From Anaeromyces robustus (taxonomy: Eukaryota; Neocallimastigomycota; Neocallimastigomycetes; Neocallimastigales; Neocallimastigaceae), in the NCBI GenBank assembly GCA_002104895.1, contig MCFG01000112.1:117501-140000 (forward strand): a stretch of DNA of 22,500 nt, written 5' to 3'. Position 1 is the first letter of the stretch; every line of letters starts with the position of its first letter. The translations under genes were made by a program, and so were the position numbers. Positions 1 through 22,500 of the stretch are shown here, piece by piece. The notes beneath the pieces are model-generated. The model was not told the origin of the DNA, ran no database searches, and saw only the letters and a list, made by a program, of their open reading frames with translations.

Positions 1-4820
<4,820 letters not shown>

Positions 4821-4887
4821 TTAATAAAAAAATATCATAATTATTTGTAAAGTATATATATTAAAAGAATTATATAACAGATTTTGG

Positions 4888-5107
<220 letters not shown>

Positions 5108-5354
5108 TCTATATAATTGTAGTAAAATCAATGACTATAATTATTTTAAAAATTGAATAATTATTATAATATTATTAAATATTAAAATAAAAAAAGAAAT
5201 TAATCGATTTCTGAGCTAATCTTATTAATATAATTATAATAACTATATATATATATAATTTTTTTTTTTACTATATTATATATTTAATTAATTAATTAAT
5301 TAATTAATGATACATATATTCTTCATTATTAATTTTCCACTCCGATTAACAAAA

Positions 5355-5602
<248 letters not shown>

Positions 5603-6037
5603 TATATTCACATAAAAGATAACACTAAATTGGAGACATAAAAAAATTATAATAAAATTATTATTTATATATATTCTATTCGTTTATAACAGTTTAGAAA
5701 AAAATAAAAAAAAATTATTTCCTTTTTTTATTTTTTTTTTTATTTTCATTTAATATTTATTATAGGACTAAAATCATTAAATTTTAATTATTACAGTAAA
5801 ATAAATTAAAATCATTAAGTTATTTAATAAGTAATATGATTAATTGAAGAAAAATAAAGTAAATTATTATTTCTATTATTTACAAAACTTTATATTTTAA
5901 TGATATTGTTATTGTTATTTTTACTTTAATTTTTTTTTTTTTTAAAAAAAAATTTATTAAAAAAAACTTTATAATAATAAATAAAAAAAATAAAAAAAAA
6001 ATATATTTATATAAAATCGATAATTATTAATATAAAA

Positions 6038-6637
6038 TTAATGTCTTCTTCTTTTTTCAGATCCTCTTTCATCATTATTATTTTCATGATTTCTCTTATT
6101 CTTTAAGAATTTTTCTAATTCATATGGGTCTTCTTCTTTCTCAAATTGAACTGGACCAGATCTTTGAGAAGTACCATCAGTACCTTTAAATCCACGACTA
6201 CCTTCACCTATATGTATTTATAAGTGGATAATAATAATGATAATAATTAATATTTAATAATGGAAAAATAAAATATAAATAATATATAATAATATAATAG
6301 ATAAAAGATTAATAATCATTATTATTACCTCCAGTTTTATTACTAACAATCTTTTCAATTGCTTCAATATCATAATTATCATCCGAAACTATTTTCTTTG
6401 GTCTATATATTGAATTTGAACTGCGTTCAGCAAACAATGGTTTATCATATATATTATAACTATCTTCACTACCAAATCCCGATGACAAACCTTCAGATCT
6501 ATTAAAGAGACGTTGATCATACATTGATTCTCTCGATGTGGTTGGCTGTGCTAAACCTAATGCTATTTTTTCTGATATATCACGATCACCTCTAACATTT
6601 TATAAAGCATTTTATTATATAACACAATAAAATAAAT

Positions 6638-6680
<43 letters not shown>

Positions 6681-7237
6681 ATTCAATTATATATAGTAAA
6701 ATAATCAATATAATGAAATAATAATTTTTTATGTAAAAAAAACTATATATATTTTTAACATAATAAATCCATATATTCTATCTATTGTTTTTTTATATTT
6801 AACTTACAGTTTTCGCATAACTTTAGATTTTGTTTCTTGGCCCATATGAGACAAACGCATTTCTCTTTCACGTTGTTTTTGTCTTTCACGTCTTAAATTA
6901 TCACGTTCTTTAGCCTTTCTTTCACTTTCATTTTCCTCTCTATGTTCTCTGTGTTCTCTATGTCTAGATGATTTGTAATCATGATCTTTATGAGAACGTT
7001 CAAAAGATGACCTAGATGATTCTGAACTTGATGATTCTGTTCCTGAATCTGTATCACTATCATCTCTTTCATTTCTTTTTTCTTCATTATGAATTAAACC
7101 TTTTTTAATACATATATTACAAAATATATACATTTATAAATATGCATATATATTTATATATTTATATAAAAAATCACATGTTTATTTATATTTTATATTC
7201 ATATATAAGAAAAATAGAGTCAATAATATAATATATA

Positions 7238-7288
<51 letters not shown>

Positions 7289-8977
7289 TATATATATATA
7301 TAAATTAGTAAATATTCAAATAATTAAATTTAAATAAATTTCAAAAAAAGATTTATATATAAATAAAATAAAACAATTACCAGCTCTTTCTTCACGAGCA
7401 CGTTGTGCCAACATACGTAGTCTTTCTTCTTTTTCTTTTTTCTCTTTTGCAGCTAATTTAGCTTGCATATTAGCTCTTAATCTTACTTCTTCACGAGCAT
7501 GACGATCTGCAATAGATAACGCTTCTGAAAAACTAGCAAATTTTGGATTAATTTGTATATCCTGTATACCACGACCATCAGCTGCTAAACGTTTATCTAA
7601 TGGAATAGTATATCCTTTTGCATTTTTCCAATTACTTATACATGGAGGAATAACCCAATTACTTTGCTCTTCAGCAGATACTTTTCTTGGAGGTGAATGT
7701 AATACTGGAGCTGGTGGTGATGGAGGACCTCTTGGCATCTTCTTATGCTTAAATTTTGGTGGTTCCATTGGATCTACTGGTGCTTCAACCATTCTAATAA
7801 TACGTGAACCAACAGTTGATTTTGAAGCAGGTGTATATTTAACAAATGATGGTCCATTCTTTTTATCTTTATTTTGTACTCCTTGAGATGATTTTGAACG
7901 ACCTTCTAAAATAGCTTGCAATGCAGCTTGTGTTTTTTCTGCTGTTTTTTTAATATCTTCTTCAGAAGGTCTAACATTAAATTCATTTTTTTCCATAGGT
8001 ACAATATCTTTTAATTGGGAATGTATAATTCTATTATTACTATGACCTTGTTTTAAAATAGCATCATATCTTATTTTTCCATCTTTATCTACTTGTAATG
8101 GTAAAGTTTTAGTTGAAGTTCTAATGCTTTTTTTTCTGCCCATATCTAATGGATATTGAACAATATGAATTTCAGGAAATGCTCCACCATTTCCAAAATC
8201 CTGTTTAATAATTTTAATAATTTTAATAATTGAATAACACATATTTGATTAAATATATATATAATATAAAATAAATTATACATTGCATTAATAATTAAAA
8301 AAAAATATATATATATATAAGTGCTATTATAATAAAAATCTTAAATATCATCAATAATAAATTTACCTCCACAGTTTTAGGAATAAAACCTTTTCTATGT
8401 CTATATGATGGTGGACCAACAACATCATTTGAAATTATAGATTTAGAATCGAATATTGAATCAGTCTTTAATTGTTGATTTCTTGGTTTGGGTAAAAAAC
8501 TTTTTTTTTATTTTTTTAATAATATGATTATTTATTAAATATTTATTAATATTATTGATAGTAATAGTAAATAGTATAATCAAAAATATTTTAATAATGT
8601 TTTATTATTATCATTATTATTATTGTTGTTGTTGTTATTGTTGTTGTTGTTGTATTGTATTATTATTTATATTATTATTGTCGATTTTATTACAGTTAAG
8701 AAAATGAGTATTATAATTATTAATGAAAAATGACAATGAATTATTGAATAGTAATCAAAATTTTTAAATTGAAATAAATTATCAATAAAAAGGATATTAT
8801 AATCAGATAAAAAAATAATATTAGACATAATTTTTATAATATATAAGAATATATACATAAATTATTGAATAAATTAAAATAGATTATTGATATTATTTGT
8901 ATATATTAATATTATTATATAAATATTAATCATAAATATAATTAAAAATTATAGATTCTTTACCTTGCTAAACTCAT
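6038..8977 (-). CDS. SNW1: SNW domain protein (SNW1/SKIP, Prp45), spliceosome component
   Basis: SNW1/Prp45 is a core spliceosome protein that joins at activation with the Prp19-related set; in animals it is also a transcription coregulator. Six exons: 8977-8964, 8499-8367, 8200-7381, 7099-6808, 6591-6329, 6207-6038. They give 563 residues, close to the 536 of the human protein. The product opens MSLASFLPKP, followed by PPSYRHRKGFIPKTVEDFG and GGAFPEIHIVQYPLDMGRK. Next come RIIRMVEAPVDPMEPPKF, the proline patch PRGPPSPPAPV (about 205-215), and the SNW signature SNWVIPPCISNWKNAKG (about 229-245) with IPLDKRLAADGRG. The C-terminal half is a charged helix, then RDISEKIALG, YDQRLFNRSEG, IYRPKK and GPVQFEKEEDPYELEKFL, ending in a basic EKRRRRH-like tail. 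All are family landmarks in family order. It is divergent with ZNHIT2. Exon 1 is only 14 nt. Confidence 0.97.
6644..6679 (+). repeat. Poly(A) homopolymer, 36 nt, in an SNW1 intron
   Basis: An uninterrupted A run on the plus strand within the intron 6807-6592, about 50 bp upstream of that intron's acceptor in the transcribed direction. On the coding strand it reads as poly(T), so it could serve as an extended pyrimidine tract. Confidence 0.9.
7239..7288 (+). repeat. (AAT)n array, about 16 copies, in an SNW1 intron
   Basis: A run of about 50 bp, followed by TA repeats, in the intron 7380-7100. It is the only ATT/AAT array of this size in the window with the A-rich strand on top. Confidence 0.92.
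8500..8963 (-). other. SNW1 first intron, 464 bp
   Basis: The largest SNW1 intron. It contains a mixed ATT/GTT run at about 8603-8670 and otherwise low-complexity AT DNA. The donor GTAAAG follows the 14-nt first exon. The acceptor is an AG preceded by a T-poor, A-rich stretch on the coding strand, and the splice recreates codon AGT (Ser5). No gene is seen inside; the open frame at 8667-8858 has no protein-like features. Confidence 0.85.
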
Positions 8978-9219
8978 TTTTTAAAAAAAATATAAAAATA
9001 CTTATTATTAAAATTTTATGTTATTAAATGATAAATGCTATTTTTAACTATTTAATTTTTTTTACTTATTTTTGAAAAATTTAAACTAAATTCTTTTTAA
9101 AATATTATAGATAAAAAAAAATTAAAAGAAAAAAAAATTAAAAAGAAAAAAAAAATAAATAAATAATACCAATATAAAAATTAATATATTAAAATATATT
9201 TATTTTAATTGAATAATTA

Positions 9220-9259
<40 letters not shown>

Positions 9260-9319
9260 CAATATTTCCTTTGAATTTTGTTTAATTTTTAAATAATTTT
9301 ATCATTAGAAAAGAATAAA
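8978..9319. promoter_or_regulatory. Divergent promoter region shared by SNW1 and ZNHIT2
   Basis: 342 bp separate the two start codons, and transcription runs outward both ways. The interval has A and T homopolymer blocks and an (AT)n run at about 9227-9257, roughly 60 bp upstream of the ZNHIT2 start. I cannot point to one TATA element because the whole region is AT. Its role is inferred from gene arrangement. Confidence 0.6.
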
Positions 9320-11493
<2,174 letters not shown>

Positions 11494-11816
11494 ATGTATA
11501 TATATAAATGTATTTAAAGATAAATAATAGTTATTATATTTAAATGATAAAATAAAAATACAAAATAGAAAATATAAATAGTTATTAAATAAAATTATAT
11601 ATATTATATTTTATTATATATATTTCATTAATATAAATACAAATACTCAATTTTATATATTTCTATATATAGTATTTTAACTGTTATATTATTATTATCT
11701 TTTTTTTTTTAAGTGTCATCTGTTATTTTTTTAATTTTTATTTTTAATTATTTATTAATAAATTACTTTTGTTTTAATAAGTATTGTTTTTTATTTAATT
11801 ACAAATTAAAAAGTTA
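11494..11816. other. Convergent intergenic gap, 323 bp
   Basis: Lies between the ZNHIT2 stop (11493) and the stop of the minus-strand surface-protein gene (11817). It is AT-rich with T runs near 11699-11711. It presumably holds both 3' untranslated regions. No gene or clear terminator structure is seen. Confidence 0.7.
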
Positions 11817-12415
11817 TTAAATATAGAAGAAAATACTCATTGTAATAGTTAATAACATTAATATTCCAGAATATTTAGCTGTTAAAAAACCTGCACTACA
11901 AGATCTATATTTAGTACCAACTCTACTACAAATATCATCTAATTCTAAACTAACTTCTTCGTATTTTTGTCTGTATTTACAAATGCATGGATCATGTACA
12001 AAACTACCCCCACCAGTACCAACATCACCACATACATCATTGTAATTTTCGCTGTTATAATTTTCAATACCTCTAGCTGGGTTATCTGAGAACATTTGAT
12101 TTGGATAGAACTGTCTACAACCTAAAGTAAAACTTAATTCAGTATAACCATAGCAAGTTAAAAAATCATTATTAACCCATTTAGCTTTATAAAGATCACA
12201 TAAGCACTTAGTTTGTCTTAAATATCCATCAGAAGTACCAATATCTAAACATTCAGTATAATTGGATCTTGTACTATTTTCTTCAATTCCATTAAGACAC
12301 TTTTGGACTATTAATAATTAAAATATATATATGTATATATAAGATAATTATTATTATATTGATGTTTTTTATAAATAAAAATTGAACAATTTATTATAAA
12401 AAATAATTCGTTCAA

Positions 12416-12483
<68 letters not shown>

Positions 12484-12491
12484 CATTATTA

Positions 12492-12546
<55 letters not shown>

Positions 12547-13834
12547 TTAAATTTATTTTGTAATTATTAATAGTATATTAACATATTAATTTTAATATTA
12601 TAAAAAACTTACCAGATTTTCCTAAACGACAATATGGATCCTTATCTCTTTCCTTCTTAACATTAGTACAAACACTCTTAAATGTATCTTCATCAATTTG
12701 ATATTTATTATAAAGTTCACTCATAGATTCAAACGGAGCATAACCAGCATTACATAAACAATAACTAAAACCTTTATTACCAAGAATTTGATTTGTAGCT
12801 TGAACCATACATCTATCAAATTCAATAGATTCATTATTAGCTACAAAATCTTCTCCTTTAGTTAAAACGCTAATTTCGTTATATAAATCATAAATAAGTT
12901 TTTTTAAATAAATATTACTAGTTTTTAAGGAATTGTTAATCATTTTATTAAAAAGTGCACCATAATCAGGAATATTATATCCTCTAAGGAGCGTTTCGAA
13001 CTTTTCTTGTTCTAAACCTGAAATAAATTGGTTTTCATCATTATAAATATTAGACTCAGCTTCAATTGTTTTACATACTGTTTCAAAATTACTTTCAGAA
13101 AAACCATAATAACTATATAAAGCAACTAATTTGTTGTCTGAAGAATAACCATAAGCACATAAACAAAGTGAAACATTATCAACTGTATAAATTTCCTCAT
13201 CCACTAATTTTAGGCAATCCAAATAATTACTACTAATAATTTTTGTACTTTCACTTTCTTCATCTTTAAAATCTTCCATTACTCTGAAAAAATTGTCAGT
13301 GGTATATGGAACAAAATTCTTACTAGCTACAAATTTAATTTTTGTATATACATCCAAAATGCCATTATTTAATGAATCTATTTCAACACTACCTGTCTTT
13401 ATGCTTTGTAATACTATAGCATTAATTAAACTACCATAATTTGGAACTTCTGTATTATCTGTATTAATACAAGAGAGATAAGCATTAAATTCTTCAATAT
13501 TTAAATCTTTAATACATGAAAATTTATTATTACTATCTGGAGTACATGATTTTAAAGATGAAATAAATGATCCATTGCATGATAAATTTTGTACCACGCC
13601 AGTATTATCTAATGTATCTGTACCTAATCCATCTTGATCTCTATTGAAAAATTTTCTTTCTCTTGAATATTCTTTTATTTTATAAATATTATCATTAAAA
13701 TATTTTTTAAAACTTCCATCTAATTGTGCTTTAAAATTTGAATCTATATATTCATTTTCATTAACATTTTCACTATTAACAAATACCCATTGAGCCCAAA
13801 ACAATGATATTAATAATTTTATAAATTTATTCAT
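11817..13834 (-). CDS. Secreted, probably GPI-anchored protein with repeated CxC cysteine modules
   Basis: I do not recognise the family. Two exons, 13834-12613 and 12307-11817, give 570 residues. Residues 1-20 are a signal peptide (MNKFIKLLISLFWAQWVFVN). The C-terminus (CSAGFLTAKYSG, then a hydrophobic tail of about 15 residues, no charged end) looks like a GPI-attachment signal. Between them is a cysteine module repeated with near-constant spacing: C207-x16-C224-x-C226-x27-C254 and C342-x16-C359-x-C361-x27-C389 match exactly. C427-x14-C442-x-C444-x26-C471 and C500-x14-C515-x-C517-x16-C534 are looser copies. The first three read CLC and the fourth CIC. Before the first two modules lies another repeated segment starting PNYGSLINAI (131) and PDYGALFNKM (289), so the ancestor was a unit of about 135-160 residues. 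Several N-glycosylation sequons are present. It is likely a cell-surface or wall protein; ligand and role are unknown. Confidence 0.85.
12416..12549 (+). repeat. ATT array running into an ATTT array, in an intron
   Basis: ATT units at 12416-12508, with one ATC near 12482, pass directly into TTTA units up to about 12549. The compound array sits inside the single 305-bp intron (12612-12308) of the surface-protein gene. Confidence 0.95.
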
Positions 13835-14115
13835 TTTTTATACACACATTTAATAAAAATAACGTAAATTATACCTATAATTTTATAAAATAAATAAAAT
13901 AATAGATATATAATGAATAAAAAAATAAAAAAGATAAAGGAAAAATAATAAAAACAATTAGTGGTTTAATATTTTATCTATTCTTAAATATTATGTTATT
14001 CATTAATATTAAAACAATGAAATTACTTTTTCTATTTAATACATACTTCTTAATAACAAAATATATCACTTTTTTTTTATAATTATTGTTTTTAAAAATA
14101 AAATAAAATGAATAA

Positions 14116-14117
<2 letters not shown>

Positions 14118-14163
<46 letters not shown>
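14118..14163 (+). repeat. Poly(A) homopolymer, 46 nt
   Basis: An uninterrupted A run, about 285 bp upstream of the surface-protein gene start as that gene is read. Such runs can act as nucleosome-excluding elements in fungal promoters. Exact length may be affected by sequencing error. Confidence 0.9.
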
Positions 14164-14165
<2 letters not shown>

Positions 14166-14900
14166 AAAATTAAAATTAAATTTTAAAAATATATAAATTA
14201 AAAAAAAAAAAACTATTATAAAAATCAAAAAATATTTTTTACATATTTTTTTTAATTATTATAATATAAATCAAATTACTAAATCAAAATACATTTTAAT
14301 AAATAATATTAAAACTAATAATTAATTTTTAATAGAAAATAAAAATTAAAAATTAAAATTAAAATTAATTAGAATTATTAAACTCTTTAAAAAAAAATGA
14401 AAAATGAATAATAAAATAATTATAATATTATGAATATATTTATTATTACATTTTCTTCAATAATATTTTTCAAATAAATAACAACACATATTTATGTATA
14501 TTTCATTACACATTTAATTTTATTTTTACCGCTTATTCATTATTAATAATAAATACATATAATTAAAAATATAAATTAATAAAATGAAATTTCTTTAATT
14601 TTTTATATTTCATATATTTCTAGTTATATATTAAAAGAATTAAATAACAAAAAAAAAAAAAAGGGAGAATTAAACAAAAACAAAATAAATAATGAAAAAT
14701 AAGTATATATTTATGAAATATAAAATAATTATTTGGTAAAAGCAAAAAAAAACCTGGTAATCTTTATTTAATTAAATACTATTGAAATTAACATTATTTA
14801 AAAAAATTAAACTCAGACTTTTTATACAATAATTTATAAAAATTATATATTTTTTATGATAATTAATCCAATTATGATATTTATTTTACATAAATAAACA

Positions 14901-15130
<230 letters not shown>

Positions 15131-15326
15131 TCACTTATTTATATTATCATTTTTAATTTTTATTATTTATTTCATATATTTACTTTATTTAAACTTCATT
15201 GGATATAATTAAAAAAAAAATTTGATTTGATTTTTTTTATATACAAGAATATTGTTAAAATTAATACCTTATATATGTAAATTAATGACCGCTTAATTAT
15301 CAAAACATTTATTAGTAGAATAAAAA

Positions 15327-15941
15327 ATGGATAATGAAACTCAAATGCGTATGGCTCAACAAGGTATTTTATATATTTACTTTTTACTTTAACATTATAA
15401 TTTTTCATATATGTTATATATATGTTTAAAAGTTTTACTCAATATTGATGACATTTGAAAAAATATATATATGCATATAACAGAATTTGAGCTTGTCACA
15501 GATCTTTTACATAAGTATGAATTGTTACTTAATAATAAAAATCATATTTAATATGAATATATTCAGTAATAAAAAATATAATTTAATACGAATAAAGCAT
15601 TAAATACAAAAAAAAAAAAAGAAAAAAAAAACAATTTTAAATAAAAATATAAAATATAATAAATTAAAAAGAAATTTCAAATTTTAAAATATATTTCTTT
15701 TTAAAAATATTAAATATTTTTTTTTAGAATAACTCAACGTTGCTATCAAAAATGTTACGATAAAAACTATAAAACAGGAGACGCCACTACTAAAGAAAGT
15801 TTATGTATGGATAAATGTGTTGTAAAATATTTTCAAGTTAATAAGAATGTTAATGATAAATTACAAGCAGCTTCACAAGCAAAAATGGAACAACAATTAA
15901 GAGCACAAGAAATACTGGAAAAAAGAAGAAGAAGAAAATAA
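15327..15941 (+). CDS. TIM10: Mitochondrial intermembrane-space chaperone Tim10
   Basis: Small Tim chaperones escort hydrophobic precursors across the mitochondrial intermembrane space; Tim10 pairs with Tim9. In anaerobic fungi the organelle would be the hydrogenosome. Three exons (15327-15363, 15484-15514, 15728-15941) encode 93 residues, the normal family size. The twin CX3C motif is intact: C28-YQK-C32, 16 intervening residues, then C49-MDK-C53. These cysteines form the two disulfides of the helical hairpin. The 16-residue spacing and the segment ESLCMDKCVVKYFQVNKNV suit Tim10 rather than Tim8, Tim9 or Tim13. The N-terminal helix is split over exons 1 and 2 (MDNETQMRMAQQ, EFELVTDLLHK). The C-terminus is a long charged helix ending KRRRRK. 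The start is the ATG giving a standard-length N-terminus; an ATG further in would lose part of helix 1. Confidence 0.93.
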
Positions 15942-16242
15942 ATAAACATATATGTATAATAAATTAAAAATAATATATATGTTATCATATAAAAATTGAA
16001 AAAATGAAAAATGAAAAAAAAAAAATAATAAAGTAATGAAAGTTACTATCAAAATAATAATTAAAAAAAATAAAAATAAAAATAAAAATAAGGGGAAAAA
16101 ATTATTAATTATATTAAAATATATTTTTTCATAACATTTAAAAGAAATATTAATTATATGATTGTTAATTCAATAAAATGAATTTCATATTTAAAATATA
16201 TATATTAATTATTATTTCTATATAATAAATAATAATGAAATA

Positions 16243-16514
16243 TTTTAAATTGTAATTTCCAGTTACAAATAAAAGAAAATATTTTAATTGTAATTTCCAG
16301 TTACAAATAAAAGAAAATATTTTAATTATAATTTCCAGTTACAAATAAAAGAAAATATTTTAAATTGTAATTTCCAGTTACAAATAAAAGAAAATATTTT
16401 AAATTGTAATTTCCAGTTACAAATAAAAGAAAATATTTTAAATTGTAATTTCCAGTTACAAATAAAAGAAAATATTTAAAATGGTAATTTCTAGTTACAA
16501 ATAAAAGAAAATAT
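16243..16514 (+). repeat. 39-bp minisatellite, seven copies, each with a small inverted repeat
   Basis: The unit begins TTTTAAATTGTAATTTCCAG and continues TTACAAATAAAAGAAAATA. Seven head-to-tail copies are visible. Copies 4, 5 and 6 look identical; copies 2 and 3 are one base shorter; copy 7 is diverged (GGTAATTTCTAG). Each unit has inverted arms TTGTAA and TTACAA around the loop TTTCCAG. The loop carries some of the few C and G bases in this stretch. Confidence 0.95.
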
Positions 16515-16650
16515 TAATACAAATTACAACCAAAATAGAATATAATTACAATTTAATTATTAATACAAATTACAATTAAAATAGAATATAATTACAATTT
16601 AATTATTAATACAAATTAAAATTAAAATAGAATATAATTATAGTTAAATT
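16513..16650 (+). repeat. 46-bp minisatellite, three copies
   Basis: Starts directly where the 39-bp array ends. The unit runs TAATACAAATTACAATTAAA then ATAGAATATAATTACAATTTAATTAT. TAATAC recurs at 16515, 16561 and 16607, an exact 46-bp period. It shares the TTACAA word with the preceding array. Confidence 0.9.
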
Positions 16651-17135
16651 AATTTATAAAATTAAATAATCATTTTTTGAATATTATTAAATAGTATTCA
16701 AATTTAGAAATATAGATTTCTATCAATACATTAATAAGTTTACATACAATAAATAAAAATTTTATATTCATATATATATATATATAAAGTAAAAAAAAAT
16801 TTTTTGACAAAATATCAATCAATAAACATAAAATTAATAATAAAAATAATAAACCAAATATTATATATTAAATATTATATATTATATATTATATATATAT
16901 TAGATTATTCAAAATAGTGTTTTCATTTCTATTGTATCTATATATATATATTATTTTATTTTTTTTGGATTTTTTTATTTAATTTTAATTATTTTTAAAA
17001 AATAAAAAAAGTTCTTTTTTTTTTTTAATAGTAATTACTATTTTTATTATGATGATGATGTCATTGAAAATTATAATATATAAATTACAAGTAATGATAA
17101 TAAAAAACATATTTTCTTTTCTTCTATGATTATAA

Positions 17136-22500
<5,365 letters not shown>

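Larger units (their letters stand above)
15942..17135. other. Convergent intergenic region with two minisatellites
   Basis: Lies between the TIM10 stop and the stop of the androglobin-like gene. It holds an (AAAAT)n run near 16070-16091, a 39-bp minisatellite (16243-16514), a 46-bp minisatellite (about 16513-16650), and TA-rich DNA near 16770-16900. No gene is seen; the minus frame 16985-17215 only overlaps the end of the neighbouring gene in another frame. Confidence 0.8.

Noticed and set aside
8667-8858. 63-residue minus-strand frame within SNW1 intron 1
   Set aside because: Hydrophobic AT-biased composition, no recognisable motif, and it lies wholly inside a well-supported intron.
13974-14228. 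Minus-strand Phe-rich frame
   Set aside because: It is the translation of a poly(A) run with AT-rich flanks.
16243-16514. Possible CRISPR array
   Set aside because: The 39-bp units are contiguous with no unique spacers, and the context is eukaryotic.

Overview
This is a nuclear window from a very AT-rich, intron-rich eukaryote. The standard genetic code fits every gene read here. Genes have many short phase-consistent GT-AG introns, usually with GTAA or GTAT donors. Long pure ATT and ATTT arrays sit in introns and intergenic DNA, and Asn/Thr tracts sit in coding DNA. The gene set is opisthokont-like: SNW1/Prp45, ZNHIT2, TIM10 and an androglobin-like protein. An androglobin relative, extreme AT content, homopolymer-rich proteins and a GPI-type Cys-rich surface protein best suit a zoosporic fungus, most likely an anaerobic gut fungus (Neocallimastigomycota). 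That assignment is inference; a dictyostelid-like protist fits less well.

Layout, left to right: (1) 1-4820, minus strand, the first 16 exons of a large unidentified protein that runs off the left edge. (2) 4821-6037, a repeat-filled gap. (3) 6038-8977, minus strand, complete SNW1 in six exons. (4) 8978-9319, a 342-bp divergent promoter region. (5) 9320-11493, plus strand, complete ZNHIT2 in seven exons. (6) 11817-13834, minus strand, a secreted, probably GPI-anchored protein built from repeated CxC cysteine modules, in two exons. (7) 13835-15326, a divergent repeat-rich gap. (8) 15327-15941, plus strand, TIM10 in three exons. (9) 15942-17135, a convergent gap with 39-bp and 46-bp minisatellites. 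(10) 17136-22500, minus strand, the C-terminal ten exons of an androglobin-like protein whose N-terminal part is off the right edge.

Exon models were built by hand: every listed junction keeps the reading frame, and exon lengths add up to whole codons. SNW1 and ZNHIT2 both act in splicing (spliceosome activation and U5 snRNP assembly) and share one divergent promoter region. The other genes are not obviously linked in function. Points most worth a second look are the apparent lack of a globin domain in the visible androglobin-like protein, the CxC-module surface protein, the unidentified 16-exon gene, the hairpin-forming 39-bp minisatellite, and the uniform orientation of long ATT/ATTT arrays regardless of gene direction.
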